Part shown: in pieces, positions 1 through 10,300 of the stretch
How the letters are laid out: every line of letters starts with the position of its first letter
How positions within the stretch are numbered: the stretch's first letter is position 1
DNA from: Ramazzottius varieornatus
Taxonomy: Eukaryota > Tardigrada > Eutardigrada > Parachela > Ramazzottiidae
NCBI GenBank assembly: GCA_001949185.1
Contig: BDGG01000005.1
Coordinates: 186,001 to 250,000 of the forward strand
Direction: 5' to 3'
DNA: 64,000 nt
Translations under genes and position numbers: made by a program
Notes under the pieces: model-generated
The model's database searches: none
Seen by the model: the letters and a program-made list of their open reading frames with translations, nothing else
What the model was told of the DNA's origin: nothing

Positions 1-350
1 GGATATTTCAGCTCTGCGGTGTCGTCTTCGTTGTATTCCAAATCATCCACACCAACACGAGCGGCTACAGGAGAATACTTGTTTTGAGATTTAATTTCAG
101 CGTCGTAGACAAGGCGACTCCCGCTGTCCGAAAGAGTCTCGTATGCTCGCTGTAGGATAATAAAATCATGCGGATCCATCCCCTTCGAGCTGCGCAAGCT
201 TCCGTCCCTATTCCGGTTGTCCAATGGCGCATGAGCCATCTTGTCAGGGTGATACTGTTTCGCTAGTCGCAGGAAGCTGGCCCGTATTTCCTCCTGAGTA
301 GCTGTACTGGGAACTTGCAAAACATCGTAAAGGTTTAACCCGGTCATCAT
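1..350 (-). CDS. DPH4: DPH4/DNAJC24-type J-domain protein, 3' end cut by window
   Basis: This is the N-terminal half of a J-domain cofactor. The frame opens with two consecutive ATGs at 350 and 347. It reads LYDVLQVPSTATQEEIRASF, then the catalytic HPD tripeptide in QYHPDK, then a helix-IV-like segment with YETLSDSGSRLVYD. After the J domain an acidic stretch ends in ELKYP at the window edge. In the DPH4 family a CSL zinc finger starts at this point, so the metal-binding half probably lies outside the window. DPH4 stimulates Hsp70 and carries electrons for diphthamide synthesis on eEF2. The insertion between HPD and helix III is longer than in a classic J domain, as DPH4 proteins allow. The gene is divergent from MRPL2. 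The J domain is clear; the DPH4 assignment rests on layout. Confidence 0.78.
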   Translation of the reverse strand, partial: MMTGLNLYDVLQVPSTATQEEIRASFLRLAKQYHPDKMAHAPLDNRNRDGSLRSSKGMDPHDFIILQRAYETLSDSGSRLVYDAEIKSQNKYSPVAARVGVDDLEYNEDDTAELKY

Positions 351-709
351 CACGGCTGCCAGCTAAATATGTGAAAGAATCATTCAGAAGACAGGGCGAT
401 TTCGATGTGACAGTGTGACTCTCTTCCCCAGCTTCCGGTAGAATTGAAGAACAAGTTGAGAGTCCGGAATCGGCGGAATGTCCGGCCTGGTATGCAGTTG
501 ACTCGCGAGTGAGCCGAGAACAAAGTGATGACGTAATGACGTAAGTTGACGTTACAACGGCTTGATTGTTCTGGCTTTTGATCCCAATTGACCTATTCCC
601 AAATTCCCCGTTCCCACTCAGCTCTCCCGATGTTATCGAGTTCTCATATTCGTATGAACTTACCTTAAGCTGTACAGGTCTCAGCAGGGGAGACCTGCAT
701 ATCGAAGAG
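351..709. promoter_or_regulatory. Shared upstream region of DPH4-like gene and MRPL2
   Basis: These 359 bases separate two divergent start codons. They contain three TGACGTAA/TGACGTTA octamers at 529-536, 537-544 and 547-554, which resemble CRE/ATF-type bZIP sites. The rest shows no coding sequence I can support. A bidirectional promoter is inferred from the geometry. Confidence 0.4.
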
Positions 710-2146
710 ATGCTCAGCTCGGTGGCTCGCTCCTTGATGCGAGCCTCGCTGCTACGGAATGCAGACCTCATGTCGGCCACTTCCGGTCGGACCTTCACGG
801 GTCTAGCAGCAAGACCAGCTAAAACCTTTGCTGACATTGGACCTGATCCCCAAGCGTCGGCTGACATTAGGAACTCTCCGTTCATGAAGGAAAAGATTAC
901 ATGGCAGACATGTCGACGATTCCCCTACGATTCCACAGAGGTGCACCGTCTTAACCCTTTACTCCCAGAAACAGGACGGCCGGAACCTCGCGTGCCCCGT
1001 ATGGAAGATTTCCGTAGGAGCTTCGATCGTAAGGATATTGGGCGAAAGCCAAAGCCTTTGCTGTCCGTTCCTGCAGTCAAGTTCGCTGTCCGAGAATGGC
1101 CAAAAAAGTACACCACAGAGCCCTTAGCTACATGGAGAACGGGTGGCCGTCATCCCGTTACCGGTGAGCAAATAGATAAATGCTAAAAATTAACGTTAGC
1201 TTATCGAAATAAAGACTCGCTGAGCGAAAGCGTCAAGTGTGATTTGCGTAAAATGCGGTTTGCTCTTTGTAGGTCGAGTAATTTATCGTCGGATAGGAGG
1301 AGGTGTATACCGTGAATATTACATGGTGGATGGCCAAAGAGAATATATTCCGAAAGAGACCATCGAGGAAAAGGTTAGAAGGTTTTCTAACTTCCAAATA
1401 TTTACGAGACGTGTCTTTACTGAAAACACGACACTGAATAGCTTAGCCTGCTGGTGTCAGTCGTAGGATGTTACATCTGAGTATTCACCGTTATTTTGCT
1501 GCAGATTATAGAAATTCGCGACGATCCAATACGAACAGGGAAGATTGCTCGGATCGGATACAAGGACGGGCAGCGGTGGGTTATGGCCACTGAGAATATG
1601 CGGGTTGGTCAGATCGTCAAAAGCTCGCGCGCCATCGGGAGAATTGCAAGTGAGTGCCAAAAAGCGCGTGGCCTCTTTTGAGCTGTTAACACGACTTTGG
1701 TTTGTTTTGTAGTTCGTGCCTTTGAAGGTGACACTTACTGTGTGGGTGCTCTCCCAATGGGTACAGTGGTAAGTTCGGTGCAGGTGAGAACCACGGGTAA
1801 CGGGCTTTGTGCCGTGGCTGCTGGATGTTGCGCCCTGATTCTGAGGAAGGAGGCCGATGGTGTGGTTCTTCAGCTGCCCAGTAAGCAGACGGTCAAAGTG
1901 TCAGAAGACTGTCTAGCCACTGTTGGGCGTATTTCGAACGTCAACTGGAAAGATGTTGATCTGGGATCGGCCGGTGCATCCAGACGTGAAGGTATTCGAC
2001 CAAAGAGTGGCCTGTGGCACCGCAAGGATCAGTACAGTGGTCGTAAGGGTCATCCGCCCAAACCTCTGAAAAACTATCTCAATAAACGAAGACCTGCTCC
2101 AGTTCAGTATGCTTTCCAGCCTCTTAATGAACATACTATAGGCTAG
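710..2146 (+). CDS. MRPL2: Mitochondrial large-subunit ribosomal protein uL2m
   Basis: Four exons, 710-1163, 1273-1373, 1505-1649 and 1713-2146, give 377 residues. The start at 710 opens a Ser/Arg-rich presequence (MLSSVARSLMRASLL) suited to mitochondrial import. An upstream in-frame ATG at 566 is open but lacks that character. The mature part follows the L2 family: TGGRHPVTGR, IGGGVYREYYMVDG, ATENMRVGQ, GALPMGT, QLPSKQ, VATVGR-like CLATVGRISN and WHRK. L2 sits at the peptidyl-transferase centre of the mitoribosome. Length is somewhat above that of vertebrate MRPL2 because of the N-terminal extension. Head-to-head with the DPH4-like gene, tail-to-tail with TMEM161. Confidence 0.95.
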
Positions 2147-2254
2147 AAAACTTCCAGTGCAGTCTCAGTTAGATGTTTTGATGAGCATATTGATGTTGTT
2201 GGATAGCTCTTTTTTTGTCGATTGACTTCGGAATGTACAGTATCGTTTAGTTTT

Positions 2255-2383
2255 GGGACGTCGGTAAATGAATTGACCACGACCGGTATCTCAAAATCAA
2301 ATCACGCACGTCTGCAGTGTTGTTGGTTGAAGGCGTGCGCCACCTGGAAAACCGAAAATGTTCGACTCATTTGCGGACGTCCC
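2255..2383. repeat. Family A palindromic element, copy A1 (intergenic)
   Basis: A complete copy with long inverted arms: GGGACGTCGGTAAATGAATT on the left pairs with the reverse complement of the segment ending at 2383. The centre is the family A hairpin core (a CACGCACG arm, a loop containing TGTTGTTGG, and a CGTGCGCCAC arm). It lies in the 346-base gap between the MRPL2 and TMEM161 stop codons, where nothing else is visible. Non-autonomous, no ORF. Confidence 0.75.
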
Positions 2384-2492
2384 GTGCTGCGAATTTGTCG
2401 GGTCGAATAAGAATTTACCGGGCACGCTTCAGATCGGTTGTACATACGTAAAGAATGGAGGACGGAACTTCATTACTTCGAGTGCTTTTTCT

Positions 2493-4210
2493 TTATTGCT
2501 GGTTAGCAAGGATAAAAAATGAAAATGTGGAAAAGGCAAAGTGTGAGAACAAGATCCACCAAATTAGGTAGCCAAACACAGACTTTAGTAAAGCACCGGT
2601 GAAGAGGGTCCACACAGAATTATGAATTTCAAACACCGTAGCTGCATAGTCGGCAGGGATACCAAGATAGCCCAGCAGCTTACCCTGCGCTGCATTCCCT
2701 CGTACAGGGAAGAAGGATTCTAAATCGGCACTCATGTATAAAAAACACAGCATTATTATCATTATCAGAGGTGCAATGTACTGTACGACTGTCACACAGG
2801 TATAGCGAAGTGGGAAACCCAAAGACTTGCGAAACTCATCCACGTCCATTCTTCCGGGTTCCTTCTTCAAGGCGTGGAGTATCTTCCGAGGGATGTCCAG
2901 GTGTGATTGGATGAAGGGACGCATTGAAGCTAGACGAACTGCTACGCCAAGAAGAACCAATAGTATTCGCGTTGTCTCGAACGAGATATCTAAAAGCAAA
3001 AGAACGATCAAAACTAGCAACTTTTAAGAATAAGAATCGAGAACTTACAGTTGTTCTCTCTGAAGAAGTGCTCTTTGGCCGCGGGCATCCACAACAGACA
3101 AAGCAGGGTAGGGAACCCGAAGGACATAGTATATAGAAGAATACTAATCTGGTCTTGTTGAGCGACTGCGTTATCACGAGCATCGCGAAACATCTTGCCG
3201 AAACGGATACCAGGAAAGGCAACGAGTGCAGTGGTGAAACCGGACAGTGTACCGACGAATAGACTAGAAAAAACATACTCAGTTACACGAAACGCAGTGT
3301 TGGACAGAAGTTTCTTACCCGAACGCGAAGAGGGTGAAGTTGACCGTTCGAGCAAATTCAGAAATCGCAGGAATTTTTTGCAACTGTTCGGTGAAGTTTC
3401 TGTGAGCATCCTTCAGTCCAAAGTCAAGAGCCCGGTCGTTGAGCACTAGCATCCCGATGGCGAAGAAAGCACCAACGATGCCTGCTAAGATCACCGTGTA
3501 TAGTTCTCCGTGGTCTTTTATACTGTAATAGATTTGAACGATGTTGAGAAGCAGGAACACCGCTAGGAACACTGTCACGATACACCAAAGAAGACTGAAG
3601 TTGGTCTCCATTTGCCTTGTGGTATTCACTGCAAGAAAACCTCAGAAACATTAAAGTGACAATAACATCAAGCTCACGAAGATTGTGTTTCGAGGTGGCG
3701 CACCCTTTCAGCCAATAACACTGAAAAAGTGCGTCACTTGGGGAACGCTCTTGTCGAGTTTGTTCGCCGAACTGCCATAATTATTACTAAGTGAAATGTA
3801 CCTGGGACTCCGAGCGCTTTGTCTTTGGCATAGTAATAGAGTTCTGTGATCATGTAAGCTACCATGGCAGTCGAAGCGACGCTCAAGAGCCATTTTAGCT
3901 CCACGTAAAACTTGAGTGCGGATGCAATGTCCATCTGAAAGTCGTGTTTTCGTAAGTCCACATCGACGGCCTTTGGTATGAGAAGTCTTTCGTTATCGGA
4001 AAACTCAACTCGGCGGTTCTTCCGGTTGCCTTTATTCTTTGGTCCGTCACCCATCCCGGCAGCTAACTTTAGTTCCTCCTTGGAGGGCGGCATGTAGAAC
4101 TGCAAGTTACGCAGGACGACCCACCCTGGTAGCTTGTCGTAAATTCGCAACTTCTGAAGTAGATGGTAAGTCAGCAGACTGATGGCGAAAGAAATACTGA
4201 TCAACGCCAT
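2493..4210 (-). CDS. TMEM161: TMEM161 family multipass membrane protein
   Basis: Four exons on the minus strand, 4210-3802, 3628-3319, 3263-3049 and 2989-2493, give 476 residues. The start ATG at 4210 has a good context and opens the family N-terminus (MALISISFAISLLTYHLLQK). Other family marks are the ITELYYYAKD segment, an ETNFSLLWCIVTVFLAVFLL helix, VAFPGIRFGK, MRPFIQSHLD, the VVQYIAPLI helix and a C-terminal SVFGYLIWWILF helix. At least eight hydrophobic segments are visible. TMEM161 proteins are poorly understood membrane proteins; vertebrate TMEM161B affects cardiac rhythm and brain development. Intron 1 carries a family A element. Divergent from ALG11. Confidence 0.9.
3663..3772. repeat. 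Family A palindromic element, copy A2 (TMEM161 intron 1)
   Basis: The core reads GGTGGCGCACCCTTTCAGCC then AATAACACTGAAAAAGTGCG, which folds on itself around a CCAATAACA loop. A conserved right arm follows (CTTGGGGAACGCTCTTGTCG). The left arm (from about 3663) is diverged but still alignable to it. Confidence 0.7.
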
Positions 4211-4992
4211 GGTCTGGTAGGCATTCGATCTTCCACCAATACAGAATGGGTCTACTAATTCAGATAGATATATGTGCGAGTTACTTCCGCATCACTTCCG
4301 CCAGCTTTCTGCTGCGGATATAAACGACATTCTGCCACCGGCAAACGGCGATGATCTTCGATATTCCGCAGCAGGTGTTAGTTTAGTCCAGGTTACAGTC
4401 CGGGTAGCTGCGAATGAACAGCAGAAGTTACATGATGGTACTAATAAAACCGGCAGGATGCGTAACTGTATGGCCGGTGTTCACAACTAGTCCACCAGGA
4501 CCAGAACCAACAAATCATTCGGGAAAATACGGGGGAAAAAGTTGGTCGTATTACTCCACTCACCGGCATTCACAGCTCGAGATAACAATCGATATCGATG
4601 CGACAATTTAGGCTGCACTGCTGCAAGATCCACAAAATTTGTTCAGCTTGAAAACCGTGCGTCGCTTGGATCGGTGGGGAATGAGATTGGCGTCTGTACG
4701 AGAAAGCAGAGCCTCAAAACGCAGCTCTTCCGCCAGCTCTGCTTCCACGATGAGCAACTCCGACAGCATTATGCAATTGATAAATATAGCATCCCCAATT
4801 CCTCATACATCCCAACTGTGCTAAATCGGGATGTTTACGTTTGATGGTCCAGTCGAACTGATATTTTGAAATTATTTACAACATTCAGCTTCGCCCGGTT
4901 CCCGGGGTGAATAGCCGGGCTTAACCGATTCCCTTAGGCTATTCCACCCACAGGGCCATTATTGTCGTCTTCCAGGTCATAGTGCAGGCGCT
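4211..4992. promoter_or_regulatory. Divergent upstream region of TMEM161 and ALG11
   Basis: No conserved protein is visible here; the open frames do not resemble a family. A GC-rich stretch at about 4890-4945 holds small inverted repeats (GCCCGG...CCGGGC and GAATAGCC...GGCTATTC). It presumably carries 5' UTRs and a shared promoter. Confidence 0.3.
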
Positions 4993-6713
4993 ATGTCCAA
5001 GTGGAAGATGCGCTCATCCATCATGAACCTCCTCGCGAGATTACCGATGTATTTTGCCACCGCAGTGGCGGTTTTTATAGCATCGACTCTAGTGACTTGT
5101 GTCGTGATAGCAGTACGAGCTCGACGGCGAAAACGGACCGCAAGGAAGAATAACGAGTAAGTTGACTACGTACAGTATATATTATGGGAAAGTTCTCGTC
5201 GTTGTATTGATCGTGCCTATCGCCGTCTCGGACTTTAGGTTTAGGCCCATCATCGGATTCTTTCACCCGTATTGCCTCAGTGGTGGCGGAGGAGAACGCG
5301 TGTTGTGGGCAGCATTGAATGGCTTGGGAAAAAGGTAAGGATACGAGTGCAGGTGTCTTAACTAGCCACTTCCGGTTGCGACGTACTCGGTGACTACACT
5401 TATCTACTTCAGATATCCGGAGAATGAGTACGTTATATATACGGGCGACAGTCCGGAGGCATGCATGTCCTTCCGCTCACACGTTATGGAACGATTCCAC
5501 ATCGACATCCCGAGTGGTCTGCACGTTAACTTCGTTCACCTGTCAACTCGTTCGTTACTGGAAGGTCGACGGTATCCTGTGTTAACCATGATACTGCAGA
5601 GCGTAGGCTCGTGCATAGTTGGCCTAGAAGGACTGTGGAAACTGTGTCCGGATGTTTTCATTGACACTACCGGTGATTTTTTTTCTGTGGTGAAATATTC
5701 AGTTGGGTTGGAATTTGTTTTATAACGGTTCCTTAACCATATTTTCAGGACATGCTTTCACGCTTCCGATCTTCCGCTTCATCGGAGGTTGCCGAACAGC
5801 AGCATACGTGCATTACCCAACAATTAGTACCGATATGCTGTCAAGAGTCCAGCAGAGAAAGGAAGCCGTTAATAACTCATTCGTCGTATCAAGAAGTGCT
5901 TTTCTCAGTTCGCTGAAAGTTTTCTACTATCGCTTTTTCGCTTTCCTATATGGCTTGGCGGGGAAGTGCTGTGAGGTCGTGACCGTGAATTCTACATGGA
6001 CAGCTGGTCACATTCGCGACATTTGGTGCTCGCAAAATGTAACTATAATATATCCTCCTTGTAACGTTACGGAGTTCCTCAGTATCCAAGTTTGGCCGGA
6101 TTCATGGAAGCAGAAGATCATCATAGTCTCCATCGGACAGTTCCGGCCTGAGAAAGATCACCCTTTGCAGCTACGTTCACTAAGGACTTTGCTGGCGCGG
6201 CGTCGAGATCTGCGATCGAGAGTCGAGCTGCATTTCGTGGGAAGCTGCAGAAACGCCGAAGACGAAGCTCGGGTCGAAAAACTTCGGGAACTTGCAGCAA
6301 AACTGGACATTTCAAAAAACATAGTCTTTCATTTAAATGCACCGTTCAAAGAGTTGCTGAACATCTGTCAACATGGCACCATAGGACTTCACTCCATGTG
6401 GAACGAGCACTTTGGGATTGGAGTGGTGGAATGCATGGCAGCTGGTCTCGTCACAGTGGCGCACAACTCTGGGGGACCTAAGGCTGACATCTTGAAGGAC
6501 TGGGAGGGTGAAAAGACCGGCTTCCTGGCCGATGATGAATACACATACAGTCTAGCAATAGAAAATGTTATAAGGTGCAACGATTTTCAAAAAGATGCTA
6601 TTCGAACGGCGGCTAGAAGTTCCGTGTCTCGTTTCACGGATGAAGTTTTTATGACTGATTTTGTATCTGCAGTGAGTGCATTGTTCGTACTAGACCACAG
6701 TGAAAAACTGTAA
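4993..6713 (+). CDS. ALG11: GDP-Man:Man3GlcNAc2-PP-dolichol alpha-1,2-mannosyltransferase
   Basis: Four exons, 4993-5156, 5239-5334, 5413-5672 and 5749-6713, give 494 residues, close to animal ALG11. An N-terminal membrane anchor ([20 protein letters not shown]) ends in an Arg/Lys cluster. Then come the ALG11 signature [54 protein letters not shown] and the GT4 acid-base region [13 protein letters not shown] (EX7E type). ALG11 adds the fourth and fifth mannoses to the dolichol-linked N-glycan precursor on the cytosolic face of the ER. The frame and phases join without conflict. Confidence 0.96.
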
Positions 6714-7358
6714 CGAGCGGCCGTTGATCAGACGATGAACGATTCCTCCAGTAACTTACCAGAATTTCATCACGAACAAGAATTAGCCCACTGGACCGAA
6801 CCACTTCCGGCTCCCGTAAGCTAACAAGTATTAAATTAACACTATTTTAAGCAATCCGAAATTTGAAGGTTGGGTGCCCCGGGCGAGGCCTTAAACCCGC
6901 CCCGTCGCCCCATACCAAAATTATTTTCTTCGCGTGAAACCTTTTCCGATGATCTCATTGTCGCTGTTGCATCAGAGTGATGGTTGCATCTTCCAAAGTC
7001 CCACTTCTTGAATCTTGATTCTCGAAGTCTTCTTCGGTGTTCATTCTATCGACATCTTGTGGAAGTTTTGATTTCTTAAAACCTCATAACTTGTGTTCTC
7101 GTGTCGGGAGTTCCTTTGTTTGCAACCTAGGTGATTCAGCCGTCCACCTTTTGGAGGATAAGTGATTCATCTGCGCCAGTTGGTGATCGGTAAGGGAGGA
7201 CGTCCGACCACAATCCGAAGTCTGGCACTCGGGAGCTGACGAGTGGATGTCGAGCACAATAATCCTTCACTCCACTTGAGCGAGCGGTAAGTTCACAGGT
7301 AGCAGCTAAGTCATCCTTTTATGTCTTTTTTAAGCTAGTTCTGACGGTTTTAGTAGCC
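6714..7358. other. ALG11-NUP98 intergenic region
   Basis: No coding sequence recognised. The segment just before the NUP98 ATG ends in a pyrimidine-rich run and TTTTAG, which could be the acceptor of a 5' UTR intron. Confidence 0.3.
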
Positions 7359-10300
7359 ATGTTTGGACAGCAGCAACCCTTCGGTACGCCGACAAGTCAA
7401 GCCAATGCATTTGGAGGCTTCGGGCAGCCGACGTTCGGGACAACCGGTGGAGGGTTGTTTGGTCAGCAGCAACAACAGCCGGCACAACAGCAGCCGCTGT
7501 TTGGATCAACGTCCACCTTTGGTGCCTCCACATTCGGCCAGCCACAACAGCCCCAAGCACAGGCAACGTCGAATCCTTTCGGGCAAACCACTACGACGTT
7601 CGGAGCCAGTAATCCTTTCGGCGCACAACCTCAGCCAGCTCAGAGTGGTGGACTGTTTGGCTCAAGTACTCCATTCGGATCCACGGCAGCTCAGCCAGCT
7701 ACTCAGCCTGCCTTTGGCCAACCTCAGCAGCAGCAACAAACGACCGGTCTCTTTGGATCGACCACTACAGGTGATTTCTCGCTTCTTGTTCCTCAGGGTT
7801 ATGTTTCTAAAGTGGGGGATTATTGCTGAGAATGTCGAATGAATGAATGAATGAAGACGTTGGCAGATAATGTCACCGTCTCAATCACCGTCTCAAGTGG
7901 CGCACAGCTTCATTAGTGTTGGCTGAGAGAATGCGCCACGTGGAAGTTGAACTTTCAAAATTGTTTTTGTTTTTGTAGGTAGCAATTTGTTTGGCCAGTC
8001 GAAGCCAGGTGGCTTTGGAGCGACGACCACCTTCGGAGCTCAACCCGCAACTACCTCACTTTTCGGGAGCCAGCAGCCAGCACAATCCACAGGAGGGTTG
8101 TTTGGTTCTTCCTCATCCGGCCTGTTCGGGTCACAGCCCAGTGCCAACCCTTTCGCCTCTTCTGGTCCTGTTGGAACCACCATCAAGTTTTCTCCACTGG
8201 TGGGACAAGACACGGCAGTGAAGAATGGTAGTCAGTCTTCGGTTACCACCAAGAACTACTGCATCTCTACTATGAAAGAGTACGATGAGAAGAAAAGTTT
8301 GGAGGAACTCAGGTATGAAGACTATCAAGCTGGACGAAAGTATGGCACTGCCACGGCGCCTGCTCAGTCTGGGGGCTTGTTTGGACAGCCTGCAGCCCAA
8401 CCTACCACTGGTAAGAGTTTCGTAGTCCGTCTCGGTTGCTAGATTAACTCTTCGAATACCCGACTTTTCGATGAAATTGAATGAAGGTGAAGACGAATGT
8501 AGCCGTGCGGTGGCAACCTGCATACTTGTCTATTGGTGACATTCTTGGGCTGTCGTATCCAGGTGCTCGAAATGGCCGAGAGATGGTGTACTCATGTTGC
8601 ATTAACCTACCTACTCGTGCAGAACGGGTGTTCCACGGATGGCCTGTATGCAGGTGTCTGACAGACTGGCCCGTTTGTGAGCAGACGGCGGAAGCTGATG
8701 TCGGTTTCATTTTTTAGGTGGACTTTTCGGTAACACCACTAGTGCCTTCGGACAGACATCTTCCTTCGGACAGACCGCTGCCAAGCCCACAGGTTTCGGT
8801 ACAGGTACCAGTCTTTTTGGGAACACCACAGCCCAACCGGCTACCACAGGACTGTTTGGACAAACTACGACTCCGGCTACTGGTGGGTTTGGTACCAACA
8901 CGGGAACCACTGGTCTGTTTGGGCAACCAGCACAAAACACCACCACTACTTCTGCCTTCGGAACATCCTTTGGTGCCACCACGGGATTTGGTACCGCCAC
9001 ACAGCAAACCACTCAGCCGCTGTTTGGAGGTATGACAACTCAGACTGGTCAGCCGAGTGCTTTCGGATCGACCTCAACGTTTGGAACGAATACGGGCTTT
9101 GGCCAAACTTCGGCGTTTGGGACCAGTGCTGCTCCATCAACAGGTAACCATACCTCTTAGAAATACCCAAAAGTTCGGGGATTCCAGAATTTCAGTCACT
9201 TCAGTCGCAATGTCTCATACGTAGCGTTTGCTGTAATAATCCGAAGTTTTGTTTTCCATTGGTTTCAGGTTTGTTTGGATCACAACCAGCAGCGACGACC
9301 ACCGCTTCCGTCTTTCCTGCCTTCGGACAAAGTAGTCTCTTCAGCAAACCAGCAACCACCACTGCTCCTGCTTTCGGTGGTTTCGGTACTACCACGAGCA
9401 CACCTGCCACCACCGGGTTTGCTGGTTTCGGGTCTTTGGGGACCACGAATACCGGTACTGGTGGAGGTCTGTTCGGTAACACCACCTCAGCTTTCGGTGC
9501 TACCAACACCGCAAAGCCAGCCTTTGGCGGGTTCGGACAGACGACAGCGGCTCCAGCAACGACCAGCTTCTTCGGAACTCAACCAGCCACCAACACTCAA
9601 CAAACCGGAAGTATTTTCGGGCAGACTGGTGAGTTAGTTAGAAAATCAACATAGGTGTACAATGGAATGAGATATGCGTTTTCTTGCAGGTACGACATCG
9701 GGAGGTCTCTTCGGACAGCAGACAAGCTCTTCCATCTTTGGGTCGAATCCTCTGCAACAGCCGACATCCAGTCAGTCCAGTTCGGGAAGTGTCCACGCGC
9801 AGATAGTCGAGTTGGTACGCTCTGGTGTGTCGGACACCGACGTGCTGTGTAACATGTACTCGCAACTTCCGTACAAGGAAGCACAGCAAAAGGTTCAGCC
9901 CCTGTCTCGCGATACCATCAACGCCTTCATCAGTAACGCCAAGCGCAACTACGCACCAGCTGACGGTGAAAGCCGAAAGGACGAGCGACTGTACAGTTTC
10001 TACGTGGCGCCGACGCACTCGTTCGACGGACTCAACTTATCATCGACTTCCGGTCCGGTGTCTTGGCGCTCGGCTGCTGCTAAGCGCGACGAAAGGTAGG
10101 AAACTTACAGAATTTCTTTCAGGGGACTCCATTAATGTCTTCTTCTCGATTCAGGTTGAAGCTTGATCGCGCCTACATCGAGAAGGTCGAAAAGGAGGTG
10201 ACCAGTGCGCGATCAGACGGGGTGTCTCGCGCTTCCACCTCGAGTGTACCACAGATTCAGTCGTCGGTTTACTCGACGGCGTCAAAAGCTAAAGCTGCAT

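Noticed and set aside
244-885. 213-codon minus-strand open frame
   Set aside because: It runs antisense to the start of MRPL2 and across the J-domain gene, and has no family signal; the J domain itself is in another frame.
8707-9509. Val/Pro-rich minus-strand open frames
   Set aside because: They are antisense shadows of the NUP98 FG repeats, whose biased codons leave several frames open.
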